DNA of 64,000 nt from Actinobacteria bacterium IMCC26256 (GTDB lineage Bacteria; Actinomycetota; Acidimicrobiia; IMCC26256): NCBI GenBank assembly GCA_001023575.1, contig CP011489.1, forward strand, positions 558,001 to 622,000, in the 5' to 3' direction. Numbering within the stretch: the stretch's first letter is position 1; the number at the start of each line of letters is the position of its first letter. Shown in pieces: positions 21,909 to 31,068 of this stretch. The notes below the pieces were generated by a model. That model saw only the letters and a list, made by a program, of their open reading frames with translations. It was not told the origin of the DNA and did not search any database. The position numbers and the translations under genes are program-made.

Positions 21909-22874
21909 CTAAGCCTGTGTCGCTGCTTCATGTATCGCCGCAACTACTTCAGAATGCCCAAGTTCTTGGCAGAAGTGGCCCACCCCTTCGATAGTGGTGT
22001 GGCTTGAGCGCTTCGCCCCGGGCACGTTCTCGGCGAAGTAGTTCTGTCCGTGGCCGGTAACTGGATCGGGGACCCCAAAGCAGGTTGCGAAGGGTTTCTC
22101 CCAGGTGTCAAAGATGCTCCATGCCTCAAGCATGATTTTCGCACCATCTTGATCCGCTGAGGTTGGGACTAGTGAAGGAAAACTAAGTGCCCCTGCTTGG
22201 TGTGTGGCATCGGGGAATGGCGCATCGTAGGCGCCAGACTCTGCCTCAGTGAGTGGAATCTTTACGCCACCAACAAGATCGCCTCTTATCATGCGCCCGC
22301 ACTCGAGGTAGTCAATAGTTGCGGCAAACTCTTGCCACATTCCAAATGCTCCACCATCTTGGGGTTTGAACTTGCGACCCAAGATTCCATTTCCAATCAC
22401 GATTGCGCGAACGTCATCGGCATGCATTGATGCGACTGCAAGGCCAACTAGAGAGCCCCAGTCCTGCCCAAAGAAGACAGCGTTCTTAGGTGCAACTGCA
22501 CTCCACCATGCATTCATCCAGGAGACATGAGCGGGGTATGTATACGCATCCTTGTCTGTAGGTTGATCTGAGCGACCGAATCCGATCTGGTCAGGCACTA
22601 GAACTCTGTAACCACGCTCTAGAAGATCTTTGATCATGTGGCGGTAGAGGTATCCCCATGTTGGCTCGCCGTGGAGCATCACTACTGGGATCGCGTCTTT
22701 TGGTCCCTCGTCTACGTATGCAACTGAGAGTCTCTCGACACCCGGGATTGTTGGGCCTGCCGGTATGAGGACCTCGCGTCGTTCATATGGCCAGTCGGGG
22801 AGATTGAGGAATCGCTCCGCTGGAGAGCGGACCACAAGTGGTAAGTCAGGGGTGCTTGATGTTTTGGCAGTCAT
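21909..22874 (-). CDS. Haloalkane dehalogenase
   Basis: About 321 residues from the ATG at 22874. It is an alpha/beta hydrolase with H-G-E-P-T-W at 69-74 (oxyanion and halide-binding Trp), the nucleophile Asp138 in F-G-Q-D-W-G (Asp rather than Ser is the mark of haloalkane dehalogenases), and the catalytic His in G-V-G-H-F-C-Q-E-L-G. It hydrolyses carbon-halogen bonds, releasing halide and alcohol; natural substrates in aquatic bacteria are unknown. V-P-D-Q-I-G-F-G-R-S-D follows family consensus. It is separated from the upstream gene by a strong hairpin at 22942-22974. Confidence 0.9.
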   Translation of the reverse strand: MTAKTSSTPDLPLVVRSPAERFLNLPDWPYERREVLIPAGPTIPGVERLSVAYVDEGPKDAIPVVMLHGEPTWGYLYRHMIKDLLERGYRVLVPDQIGFGRSDQPTDKDAYTYPAHVSWMNAWWSAVAPKNAVFFGQDWGSLVGLAVASMHADDVRAIVIGNGILGRKFKPQDGGAFGMWQEFAATIDYLECGRMIRGDLVGGVKIPLTEAESGAYDAPFPDATHQAGALSFPSLVPTSADQDGAKIMLEAWSIFDTWEKPFATCFGVPDPVTGHGQNYFAENVPGAKRSSHTTIEGVGHFCQELGHSEVVAAIHEAATQA

Positions 22875-22941
22875 AGTGTCAAGACTAACGATGTGCGCTG
22901 CGTCTCGCCATTGCAATGCTTCGTGGGGCGCAACTCCACAA

Positions 22942-22974
22942 CAACGCCCGGCCACTATTAGCAGCCGGGCGTTG
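22942..22974 (-). terminator. Intrinsic terminator-like hairpin after the DUF5684 gene
   Basis: A perfect 11 bp GC-rich stem, CAACGCCCGGC (22942-22952) with GCCGGGCGTTG (22964-22974) and an 11-base loop. Read on the minus strand it lies 38 bp past the stop of the gene at 23012 and is followed by TTGT-type T-rich sequence. Confidence 0.7.
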
Positions 22975-23011
22975 GGTACAGGTTCAGTGCTGGCTTAGCG
23001 AGCAGTTGCCT

Positions 23012-23401
23012 TTAGAAGATGGGCTCTGGCTCGAGTTGGTAGGTGGCACTACCGAAGGCAAGGATCAAGTAGAAGAGCGGGCCAAGAATGATTAGGCCAA
23101 TAGCGAATCCAACGCCTTTTCCAAATGCTTTTGCAAGATCAACGATGATGATAATTAGAATCACAAAATTAACGAGTGGTATTAGATACAGAAGGATCCA
23201 CCACATCGGGCGCTTCACGATTTTTAGAATCACAAGAAGGTTCAAGATCGGAATCAAGCAGGCCCATCCAGGCTGCCCCGCCTTTGTAAATACCTTCCAC
23301 TGCGCTGCGATCGTCACGAAGATCATTCCAAAGAAGAAGAGAAAAAACATTAGGCCTAACCCTGCTCCGGCTGCACTTGATGCTCCAACTATTTGTGCCA
23401 T
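23012..23401 (-). CDS. DUF5684-like small membrane protein
   Basis: About 129 residues from the ATG at 23401, preceded by a G-rich site; the frame reaches back to 23479 but without support. Four membrane helices with W-K-V-F-x-K-A-G-Q-P-G-W-A-x-L-I-P-I-L-N, the mark of a small membrane-protein family often mislabelled as signal peptidase I. It has no Ser/Lys catalytic dyad. Function unknown. Confidence 0.75.
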   Translation of the reverse strand: MAQIVGASSAAGAGLGLMFFLFFFGMIFVTIAAQWKVFTKAGQPGWACLIPILNLLVILKIVKRPMWWILLYLIPLVNFVILIIIIVDLAKAFGKGVGFAIGLIILGPLFYLILAFGSATYQLEPEPIF

Positions 23402-23611
23402 TGGTCTTGCCCCCCATTTGTCAGTGAATAAATACTTACCGGTAAATATTGACAGGTCAGGATGGTGGAAGTGCGGCAATCCTGATTAATCAGCTCTGGA
23501 CTGCACAATATCCGGGAGCGTTGACCCACGAGGGTGCTCCGCAACTAGTAATCCGTGCTTCTCATAGACCCATATTTAGGCTGCAACCTCAAGGCTCTAA
23601 ATCTCGCCGAG

Positions 23612-24823
23612 TTACCCACTATCCGGGGGTGCACGCCATTCCCAGGTTGAGGCCCTGTCGTCATCACTCCCACGAGCATTGCTCTGGCGTTTAACGAGTC
23701 TGTATCCATCATGTGTTTTCTGAAGGTGATGTCGTTTACAGAGGCGAACAAGGTTCTCAAGAGATGCAGCGCCTCCCTCCGCGAACGGCACAATGTGATC
23801 TATCTCTAGACCCATCGCCATATCGCATGTTGGTACCTGACAGACGCGGTCGCGTTCTTCGAGAGCGGTAAGCAGCTTCGCCGGTATTGCTCGACCCATG
23901 TGAGCGATTGTTCTGATGTCTGTGCCGTCGATCACGAGAAGTTTCAAGAATGCTTCACCTAAATACTCTGTGGCAGTCGCTACCGGTATCGGACCTACTC
24001 CAGCAATCTCGCAGACCTCGCCATTCTCGGTACGTCCACGCTTGAGTGCATCCATGTCGACACGAATATGCATGACCGCATTAGATCGAGTTGTTTTCTT
24101 GCCGCTTTCGCATGGCTGTTTGGTCGTCGTCTTCTCGCAGAGTGCCATAAGTGCATCTGCTGCGTAGGCCTCTGGTCTTTCGTGTGCACCACTCTTGCGC
24201 GCTGACCTAAAGATCTCATCCTGTATAGGTTTGAGGGCCGCCATTACGAGCGCACCGTTAGCAACTGTCATGCGCCCTCTTACGTTGAATGAGCCATCTA
24301 GATCAGTCCATGACTTGAAGTAACGACTCTTATGTACCTGTCTGTGGCGCTCTGTCTCGTCAGTAGCCGCTGCAACGACACGCGAGGTTGCATCACGCAG
24401 ATCGCGCACAGTCGCGTGTTTTGCGAGGTTCAAGAGCTGTGTCTCCGTATTCGGTGCAACGATCGCACCTCGTGCTACCTCGACCGCCTGAGCATTGGAG
24501 AGGGTGCCGTTTCGAAGTGCTGCCTGGGTGACCGGCAGGTGCTGGAGTTGGGCGGCGAGCAGGACTACTGCTTGGGCTTCATACTGAGGGCAATCTGTCT
24601 CAATGGAGAGCCACTCAGTGATGCTCTTCGCGCCTTCTCCCTTCCAGCTATTGGTTCGCTCGACCTGGCCTACAGCGACAGTGCGCAGAGAATCGCCAGC
24701 ACGACGAATCCCGTCCGCTATACCAACCAGCCGGGCCGCGCCTTTGCCATCAACGACATCTATCTCAATGCGTGATGCGCAATCGACTAGGTGAGTAAAG
24801 GCTGCGGTGAGTTCATCGAACAT
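23612..24823 (-). CDS. DUF222/13E12-family HNH endonuclease-like protein, copy 2
   Basis: About 403 residues, a close paralogue of the protein at 11065-12270 with the same DUF222 plus HNH architecture (E-E-R-D-R-V-C-Q-V-P-T-C-D, L-E-I-D-H-I-V-P-F-A-E-G-G, C-K-R-H-H). Long stretches are identical and the C-terminal 30 residues differ. The ATG at 24823 sits inside a LexA box; TATAAT ends exactly seven bases before it, which fits a leaderless transcript starting at the ATG. The upstream TTG of the longer frame is not needed. Same strand as copy 1, so the pair forms direct repeats 11 kb apart. Confidence 0.88.
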   Translation of the reverse strand: MFDELTAAFTHLVDCASRIEIDVVDGKGAARLVGIADGIRRAGDSLRTVAVGQVERTNSWKGEGAKSITEWLSIETDCPQYEAQAVVLLAAQLQHLPVTQAALRNGTLSNAQAVEVARGAIVAPNTETQLLNLAKHATVRDLRDATSRVVAAATDETERHRQVHKSRYFKSWTDLDGSFNVRGRMTVANGALVMAALKPIQDEIFRSARKSGAHERPEAYAADALMALCEKTTTKQPCESGKKTTRSNAVMHIRVDMDALKRGRTENGEVCEIAGVGPIPVATATEYLGEAFLKLLVIDGTDIRTIAHMGRAIPAKLLTALEERDRVCQVPTCDMAMGLEIDHIVPFAEGGAASLENLVRLCKRHHLQKTHDGYRLVKRQSNARGSDDDRASTWEWRAPPDSG

Positions 24824-24831
24824 ATGTTCGA
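24816..24831. promoter_or_regulatory. LexA (SOS) box over the start of 13E12 copy 2
   Basis: The same 16 bp palindrome TCGAACATATGTTCGA as in copy 1, again spanning the start codon. On the minus strand it directly abuts the -10 hexamer TATAAT (24832-24837, partly shared), so LexA binding would occlude both -10 and +1. Confidence 0.88.
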
Positions 24832-24938
24832 TTATAAAGCAAGGGTGGGACAATTACAAGCGATTCGACGAGGTTTTCTCAGTTTTTTAAGAGATACTTA
24901 TTGCCGATATCGGGTCAATTCCGCTTCCCTGTCAAAGG

Positions 24939-24989
24939 GAACGTTATTTCAACGCGAACGTCATCTCAACAGGAGCGTCATTAAGTCAA
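24939..24989. repeat. Three tandem 17 bp imperfect repeats
   Basis: Units GAACGTTATTTCAACGC (24939-24955), GAACGTCATCTCAACAG (24956-24972) and a more diverged GAGCGTCATTAAGTCAA (24973-24989). They lie behind the 13E12 promoter and run into the stop codon of the convergently placed glycosidase gene. Function unknown; they could be regulator half-sites. Confidence 0.6.
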
Positions 24990-26038
24990 TCTCTATGTTG
25001 ACCTGTGTACCTTCGAAAGGTCTCAATTTCTTCAGGGTCGTAAGGAAGGCCATCGCGGTGTAGCAACTCATGAAACCAGGGCTCGTCATCTTGCATCTCG
25101 TCTGTCCAAGACCGCCAAGGGAATCGAGTTTGAGTTTTTCCATCAACCAATCCCCAGTTAATTGCACCCACGCCAGAGGCGGCAAAGACCTCTAATAGAT
25201 CAACCGTCGAGCCCACGCTTCGAGCAAGCCACTCGGTGCATAGAAGGGGACGGCCGTGAACTGCTAATGCCTCGATTACGGCGGTGAGTTTCTGGCGTGG
25301 TTCGTAGCAATGAAATGAAATGATGTCGCTACTTTCAATGATCAAATTATTTAGTGGATTATCTGCCGGCTGTCCCTCGCCGTCATATTCCCAGAGCCCT
25401 GCGGTTAGAGGCTGACTTGTCTCAACTTCGCGTGCCCAATCAAAAACTGTTGCGACCAAGTCTGCTGCTACCAGGTTCTTCTCGCTCTGCGATCCGGTTG
25501 TCATCGTTACTAGATCAATTTGATCGGGCTCATTGAACAGATCCCATGCGATGATGCGCGGGTCGTCCTTAAATTTCAAGAGCACACTCTGTACATAAGT
25601 CTTCAACTCCTCCCATCGGGAGCGGTCGTAGAAGATCTCGGAACCTGGGCTTTGAACCCATACCGAGTTATGTAGTCGAGGGGTGGGGTCGGGCTGTATC
25701 CCTAGTCTCGGTTCGGGGTGCCATACCCCGTCAAACAGCACCGGTATCACCCCAATGCCGTGGGACTGCGCTGTTGCTACAAATTGATCCAGGCGCTCAA
25801 GAAATACGTCGGTCTCGGATTTAAACAGCAGGTCATGGAGATAGACGCGAATTGTGTTCATCCCGATCTCTGCGGCCCAACCTAACTCTCGATTAATAGT
25901 TGCAGCATCAAACGTCTCTGGCTGCCACATCTCTAACTGATTCCCTGCTGTCGAGGGAGTGAAGTTGCACCCGACTCTCCAACCGATAGTGGATTGCCAG
26001 AGGAGAGCTTTTTCTTTAGGCCATCTCGAGTGTCCCAA
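24986..26038 (-). CDS. GH5-like glycoside hydrolase
   Basis: A 350-residue TIM-barrel glycosidase, of the group often annotated as 1,4-beta-xylanase. The acid/base Glu is in A-W-D-L-F-N-E-P and the nucleophile Glu in P-L-L-C-T-E-W; F-H-C-Y-E holds the usual substrate-contact His/Tyr. There is no signal peptide, so it would act on imported oligosaccharides. The substrate (xylo- or manno-oligosaccharide or other) cannot be told. The 3' end overlaps the 17 bp repeats. Confidence 0.82.
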   Translation of the reverse strand: MGHSRWPKEKALLWQSTIGWRVGCNFTPSTAGNQLEMWQPETFDAATINRELGWAAEIGMNTIRVYLHDLLFKSETDVFLERLDQFVATAQSHGIGVIPVLFDGVWHPEPRLGIQPDPTPRLHNSVWVQSPGSEIFYDRSRWEELKTYVQSVLLKFKDDPRIIAWDLFNEPDQIDLVTMTTGSQSEKNLVAADLVATVFDWAREVETSQPLTAGLWEYDGEGQPADNPLNNLIIESSDIISFHCYEPRQKLTAVIEALAVHGRPLLCTEWLARSVGSTVDLLEVFAASGVGAINWGLVDGKTQTRFPWRSWTDEMQDDEPWFHELLHRDGLPYDPEEIETFRRYTGQHRD

Positions 26039-26156
26039 GAAGTCTCCTATCTTTCTGCTGGTGTTTGTAGCGGCGATTTCAGCGATGACTTAGAGATCTG
26101 AGGATACTGAGTGAGGCCCTAGCGCTGCTGCAGGGAGATGTTGCGCCTTTGGCTCG

Positions 26157-26609
26157 CTATTCGGGTAGGGGATCATCAGAGACATCCTGCCCGGAGCCGA
26201 GCATGCGCACAGTCCAGGGTAGGAGAACAACTAATCCGAAGATACCGGCGAATATAACGCTGGCTCCGAGGACGCGATGCGAGTCGAATATCACGACTGT
26301 GAATCCACCTCCAATGATGAGGGCTACTCCGGTGACTGCTGCGATAGCGCGGGAGATGCGCTGTTCGTTTAGTGCACCAGCAGCGGCAGCGGCACGACCA
26401 CGGACGCGGTCAAGAGCGCGCTCGGCCCAGACGAACTCTGTTGCTAGCACGATGAACCCAATCAAGATGACTAGGAACCCAGGGCCCGGCAGAGGAATCA
26501 TTGCGAACCCAGCGCCTAGAAATGCGATGCCGACGACGAGCACCACAAGGCGCTTAACGCTTTGGGCGATCCAGCGCACCCAAGCGACTGGCGAGTGGAG
26601 GTTGGGCAT
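26157..26609 (-). CDS. PGPGW-type transmembrane protein (TIGR02611-like)
   Basis: A 150-residue membrane protein with four helices. The segment P-L-P-G-P-G-F-L-V-I-L-I-G-F-I-V-L-A-T-E-F, with W-A-E-R-A-L-D following, is the hallmark of the small PGPGW family. Its role is unknown. It is the last chromosomal gene before the island; its start lies 58 bp from the attL repeat, so the insertion sits in its upstream region and may have altered its promoter. Confidence 0.82.
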   Translation of the reverse strand: MPNLHSPVAWVRWIAQSVKRLVVLVVGIAFLGAGFAMIPLPGPGFLVILIGFIVLATEFVWAERALDRVRGRAAAAAGALNEQRISRAIAAVTGVALIIGGGFTVVIFDSHRVLGASVIFAGIFGLVVLLPWTVRMLGSGQDVSDDPLPE

Positions 26610-26667
26610 CAGTTATCTCGGTCCTGCATCACGGCTGACAGCGTACCCGGGCCGGCAGACCTCCGAT

Positions 26668-26716
26668 TAGCGCCCCCGGCAGGATTCGAACCTGCGCGCA
26701 CGGTTTAGGAAACCGA
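26668..26716. other. attL: 49 bp copy of the tRNA-Arg 3' part
   Basis: This segment is identical to 55124-55172, which is the 3' 46 bases of tRNA-Arg(CCT) plus 3 bases of flank. It ends in the anticodon arm, after which the sequence diverges (AAAGG versus TGCTC), so it is a truncated tRNA, not a working gene. This is the usual footprint of a tyrosine integrase that uses a tRNA gene as attB and restores the complete gene at the other end. Confidence 0.9.
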
Positions 26717-27018
26717 AAAGGCTGTTCAGTGGCGATCACTGGCGCACAGAAGTGCCTGTTTATATAAGGAGAACGCTGGTTTGTTCGGTAGCGGTCATGC
26801 ACGTCGAGTCAGAGATGTTCCCTCAATGTTCCCTCGGCAGCGCATCGCTCCTTAGGGCCATGGATAGCAATTCGATCTCGGATAGAGACGTGAGATGCGG
26901 CACCACCACCTGCCACTATCCGCCTAGTGGGTAGTTCTATGGGCATTTAGAGTTCTGCCTTGTGGGATGTAACTCAACCGCTTAGGGTGACCATAAACGG
27001 GGGCGGACCCATACGAGT
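26717..27018. other. Island left-end intergenic region
   Basis: About 300 bp between attL and the NHL gene. It holds the left arm-type repeat (26815-26836). No convincing coding frame is present; a 60-residue frame at 26752 has no ribosome site or family features. The promoter of the NHL gene must be here but I cannot place it firmly. Confidence 0.5.
26815..26836 (+). other. Left integrase arm-type site (tandem 11-mers)
   Basis: Two tandem 11-mers, ATGTTCCCTCA and ATGTTCCCTCG, 98 bp inside attL. The same pair, with three substitutions in 22 positions, is 46 bp inside attR (55056-55077) in the same orientation. Paired direct repeats at both ends of an integrative element are what arm-binding domains of tyrosine integrases recognise. 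Confidence 0.6.
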
Positions 27019-30000
27019 ATGTGCTCGGTCGTATGGCATCTAAAGAAAGACAGGGCAGTGACGATTTCTTTACCTAACCAAATGTCGATGCGTAGGTGGC
27101 TAGCTGGTCTCCTCTCGCTCGTTCTGGTCTGTGGTGCCCTTCTCGCTGTCAATGTCGGATCGAAACGTGCGGATGCTCTCCTGCCGGTCTCGCCATGGAG
27201 TTTTGCAACTATCGGGGTAACGGTCGCAGGGCAAGGCGGGATCGGAACCGGAGCAGATCAACTTGAGGCTCCCGCCGGGTTAGTTCTCGATGCAAGTAAC
27301 AATATTTTTGTCGCCGACACAGCTAATAGTCGGATACAAAAATGTGTACACGCCTCCGCTAGCTGCACAACAGTCGCTGGCCAAGGTGGCATCGGTACGG
27401 GTAGCGATCAGCTAGATCATCCGCGCGGTATTGCACTCGACACGAGCGGCAACATCTACATCGCAGACACGGCGAATAACCGGGTACAGAAATGCGCACC
27501 AGACGGTCTGACCTGTACGACGGTCGCTGGCCAGAGCGGAGTCGGTAGCGACCAACTCGATACACCATCAGGGATCGCAGTAGATGCGCTAGGCAGTATC
27601 TACATAGCGGACACGGCTAATAGTCGTGTCCAAAAGTGTTTGCCCGAAAGCCTGACCTGTACGACGGTCGCTGGCCAGGGCGGTGTGGGCACCGATCCTG
27701 ATCAGTTAGATCATCCGCGTGGTGTCGCACTGGATGCCAGCGGCAATATCTATGTAGCGGACACGGCGAATAGTCGTATACAAAAGTGTTTACCCGACGA
27801 GGTTTCATGCACGACGATCGCTGGGCAGGGCGGCCTGGGCTCTGATTATGACCAGCTCTCTAGCCCTAACGGCCTTGAGGTGGATCAGTACGGCAACTTC
27901 TACGTCGCCGACGCGGGTAATAGTCGAGTGCAATTCTGTACAGTCCTTTTGGACTGCACCACACCCGTAGGAGTTGAGGACTCAGGGAACAAGACGAATC
28001 AGGTTGCCGCAGCTCTCGGAGTAGCGGTCGATACGACAGGCAACCTATATATCGCAGACACGAACAACAATCGGGTGGAGGAGTACTACCTAAAAGTCGT
28101 CACTGTCGCAGGCGCCGGTAACCCACGTGATGCAAAAAACCAGCTCATCCTCCCTGCTGGCATAGCGTTAGATGGGAACGGCATCGTCTACGTAGCAGAC
28201 CTAGGGAACAATCGCATTCAGAAGTGTGTGCCAGGATCGCGCACCTGTGCGACGGCGACCTCAAATGGGACCGGCGGTGTATTCGGTGTTGCATTGGATG
28301 CGACAGGGAACATCTATGGCATGGGCCTGGGTAACAGTCTTATCTATATGTGTGCGCCTCTATCGGCGTCCTGTACGACAGTCGCAGGCCAAGGCGGGGA
28401 AGGATCAGGGTCCGACCAATTGGCGAGACCCATGGGTGTCGCCGTAGATGCGAGTGGCAACATTTATATCGCAGATACGCAGAATAATCGTATTCAGAAA
28501 TGTTTTCTAGGTTCGGCGTCTTGTACGACAGTCGCAGGCCAAGGCGGGCAAGGATCAGGGTCCGACCAATTGGCGAGCCCCGTGGGTGTGGCCGTAGATG
28601 CGAGTGGCAACATCTACATAGCGGACATGTCTAATGACCGTATACAAAAATGTGCACCAGACGAAGCGTCGTGTACGACGGTCGCTGGCCAAGGTGGCAT
28701 CGGTACGGGTAGCGATCAGCTAGATCATCCGCGCGGTATTGCACTCAACACGAGCGGCAACATCTACATCGCAGACTCAAACAACAATCGCATACAGAAG
28801 TGCCTACTAGGTTCGACGTCCTGTACGACGGTCGCAGGCCAAGGCGGGAAAGGCTCAGGCGCAGACCAACTCAGCTTTCCATTTGCTGTTGCTGTAAGCG
28901 ATCACGGGATTCTTTACATCTCTGATGTGGCTAACAATCGAGTGCAGAGGTGTGTACCGGGATCGGCGTCCTGTACGACGGTCGCAGGCCAAGACGGTCG
29001 CGGATCGGATGGACCGCCCTACGTCCCTTTGAGCGTGGCCTTGGACGCTAGCGAAAACATCTATTTTACGGGGGGTCCCGCTGGCCCTTACACGGCCGGT
29101 GGCGTTCTGCGGTGCGTGTTAGGCCCAACTAGCTGTGCGACGGTCGCAGGCCAAGGTGGGGAAGGCTCAGGCGCAGACCAACTCTCCTATCCTGCTGGCA
29201 TGGCGTTCGATGCGAGCGGCAACATCTACATCGCAGACTCAAACAACAATCGAGTGCAGAGGTGTGTACCGGGATCGGCGTCCTGTACGACGGTCGCAGG
29301 CCAAGGCGGGAAAGGCTCAGGCGCAGACCAACTGAACCTTCCGACGACAGTGGCTGTAGATGCAATCGGCAACATTTATATCTCAGATCTGCTCAACGAT
29401 CGTGTTCAGAAGTGTGTGCCAGGTTCGACATCCTGTACGACAGTCGCAGGCGGAAACGGTTATGGTTCAGGGGCAGACCAACTCTGGGGCCCATGGGGTG
29501 TGGCGCTGGACGCGAGGGGAAGCATCTATATTTCAGACGCGAATAACAGTCGTGTGCAGAAGTGTGTTCTCGCCTCGGGTGACTGTACGACGGTCGCAGG
29601 GCAAGGTGGATACGGCACAGGATCAGACCAGCTCTCCGAAGCGTTTGGCATAACGGTGGACGTAAGCGGCAATCTCTATATCGCAGACTCGGCCAACGAT
29701 CGTGTTCAGAAGTGTGCTCCAGGCTCGACGTCCTGTACAACAGTTGCAGGCGGAAACGGTGAGGGCTCAGGATCAGACCAGCTCGCCAATCCTTATGGAG
29801 TTGCCGTAGATGTGAGCGGCAACGTATACGTCGCAGACACCGACAATTATCGCGTTCAGAAGGTTTTGACGGCTTGGATGGATCAGACGATTACGTTTGA
29901 TCCGATTAGCGCTCAATCTTCTGCGCTCTCCTCCGTTGCGATGGCGGCTGTTCCGAGTTCTGCTATGTCCACGTCCTCAAGTCTTGGGCTATCCGCGCAC

Positions 30001-31068
30001 GCATCTTCTGGTGCAGGGGTCTCGTTCGTATCTACGACTCCACGGGTGTGTGCGATCAGTGGTGCGACGGTGACGGTCACCGCTGCAGGGACTTGCACGG
30101 TCACAGCTAAACAGGATGGGGTATTCCCCTTCACCGCTGCAGCTCCAGTGTCGCAATCTTTCGTTGGGACTATTGCCCCTTGCTCCACCACACTGCTCTG
30201 CGGGGTGCGTGTGGCTGATAGTGGTGCGAATGAGGGTAGTGGCACTGCTGGTACGACCGTCTCAACAATGTTCGGTACAGATCACCCCACGAGCGAAGCG
30301 CTCTGTGTCTGGTACTCGACCGAAGACGCAACCGCTAACGGTGCAGACCGGATAGATGTTTGGAATGGCACGCAAGACTTCACACGCCTCGGCATAACAA
30401 AGCCCAAGTATGTGATCCTGGGTGCGAATAAGAGCTCTGGGAAGATCTCTGTAAAAATCAACTACGACACGACAATAGAAGAAGACGAGTATTTCAATGT
30501 GGTGGTCTCAAAAGTAACCACCAAAGTTCTCGGGAAATGTGACCCAAATTCTGCTGCTGACCCACGTTTCGTGCTTGTACGCGATACGGGGAGGGTCACT
30601 ATCCACGATGACGATACGAAAGGCCCTCAAACGGCGTTTCGTGTTGCTGATAGTGGCGCTACCGAGGGAAGTGGCCCCGTGGGAACGACAGTCTCTGTGA
30701 TGTTCGGTACGGATCGCCCAACAGCTGCTCCACTATGTGTGTGGTACTCGACCGTCGGGGGTACCGCTACAGGTGCCGATCGGATAACTGCTTGGGACGG
30801 AACACAAGACTTCACACGCCTCGGCATAACAAAGCCTAAGTATGTGATCTTGGGTACTAACAGGACCTCGGGGAAGATCTCTACAAAGATCAACTACGAC
30901 ACGACGATAGAAGAAGACGAATACTTCAATATCGTGGTCTCTAAAGTCACAGCCCAAGTCGGCGGTAGATGCTCATCAGCGTCGCTCGCTGACCCAGGTG
31001 TGGTGGTAACGCGCGATACAGGAAGAGTCACAATCTTCGATGACGACACCCCGCTACCGGAGAACTGA
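27019..31068 (+). CDS. Secreted NHL-repeat beta-propeller protein with Calx-beta-like tail
   Basis: A 1349-residue exported protein. After an N-terminal hydrophobic signal (about residues 24-48) come 18 repeats of about 50 residues with the pattern T-V-A-G-Q-G-G...D-Q-L...G-V-A-V-D-A-S-G-N-I-Y-I-A-D...N-R-V-Q-K-C, i.e. NHL blades enough for three six-bladed propellers. Most repeats carry two Cys, likely disulfides. Then an Ig/Big-like domain (about 955-1045) and two Calx-beta-like repeats with E-E-D-E-Y-F-N calcium-type motifs. No LPxTG or C-terminal anchor is seen. It probably binds a ligand or mediates adhesion. Start uncertain: ATG 27019, GTG 27058 or ATG 27082. It is the first cargo gene of the island. 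Confidence 0.85.
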   Translation: MCSVVWHLKKDRAVTISLPNQMSMRRWLAGLLSLVLVCGALLAVNVGSKRADALLPVSPWSFATIGVTVAGQGGIGTGADQLEAPAGLVLDASNNIFVADTANSRIQKCVHASASCTTVAGQGGIGTGSDQLDHPRGIALDTSGNIYIADTANNRVQKCAPDGLTCTTVAGQSGVGSDQLDTPSGIAVDALGSIYIADTANSRVQKCLPESLTCTTVAGQGGVGTDPDQLDHPRGVALDASGNIYVADTANSRIQKCLPDEVSCTTIAGQGGLGSDYDQLSSPNGLEVDQYGNFYVADAGNSRVQFCTVLLDCTTPVGVEDSGNKTNQVAAALGVAVDTTGNLYIADTNNNRVEEYYLKVVTVAGAGNPRDAKNQLILPAGIALDGNGIVYVADLGNNRIQKCVPGSRTCATATSNGTGGVFGVALDATGNIYGMGLGNSLIYMCAPLSASCTTVAGQGGEGSGSDQLARPMGVAVDASGNIYIADTQNNRIQKCFLGSASCTTVAGQGGQGSGSDQLASPVGVAVDASGNIYIADMSNDRIQKCAPDEASCTTVAGQGGIGTGSDQLDHPRGIALNTSGNIYIADSNNNRIQKCLLGSTSCTTVAGQGGKGSGADQLSFPFAVAVSDHGILYISDVANNRVQRCVPGSASCTTVAGQDGRGSDGPPYVPLSVALDASENIYFTGGPAGPYTAGGVLRCVLGPTSCATVAGQGGEGSGADQLSYPAGMAFDASGNIYIADSNNNRVQRCVPGSASCTTVAGQGGKGSGADQLNLPTTVAVDAIGNIYISDLLNDRVQKCVPGSTSCTTVAGGNGYGSGADQLWGPWGVALDARGSIYISDANNSRVQKCVLASGDCTTVAGQGGYGTGSDQLSEAFGITVDVSGNLYIADSANDRVQKCAPGSTSCTTVAGGNGEGSGSDQLANPYGVAVDVSGNVYVADTDNYRVQKVLTAWMDQTITFDPISAQSSALSSVAMAAVPSSAMSTSSSLGLSAHASSGAGVSFVSTTPRVCAISGATVTVTAAGTCTVTAKQDGVFPFTAAAPVSQSFVGTIAPCSTTLLCGVRVADSGANEGSGTAGTTVSTMFGTDHPTSEALCVWYSTEDATANGADRIDVWNGTQDFTRLGITKPKYVILGANKSSGKISVKINYDTTIEEDEYFNVVVSKVTTKVLGKCDPNSAADPRFVLVRDTGRVTIHDDDTKGPQTAFRVADSGATEGSGPVGTTVSVMFGTDRPTAAPLCVWYSTVGGTATGADRITAWDGTQDFTRLGITKPKYVILGTNRTSGKISTKINYDTTIEEDEYFNIVVSKVTAQVGGRCSSASLADPGVVVTRDTGRVTIFDDDTPLPEN
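27373..29868 (+). repeat. About 150 bp intragenic repeats encoding the NHL blades
   Basis: The 18 blades are also repeated in DNA. Some are nearly identical over about 100 bp, for example 27373-27467 against 28681-28775, which differ only around the codon Asp versus Asn. Others share the 5' portion GTCGCAGGCCAAGGCGGG. This points to recent duplication or gene conversion between blades. Confidence 0.75.

Noticed and set aside
23012-23401. Signal peptidase I
   Set aside because: The small membrane protein has no catalytic Ser/Lys and only the DUF5684-like helices.
26670-26742. A second tRNA-Arg gene
   Set aside because: Only the 3' 46 bases match; past the anticodon arm the sequence cannot fold into a D-arm or acceptor stem, so it is an attachment-site remnant.
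27373-29868. CRISPR-like or satellite repeats
   Set aside because: The 150 bp periodicity is in frame and codes for NHL blades; there are no constant short repeats with unique spacers.
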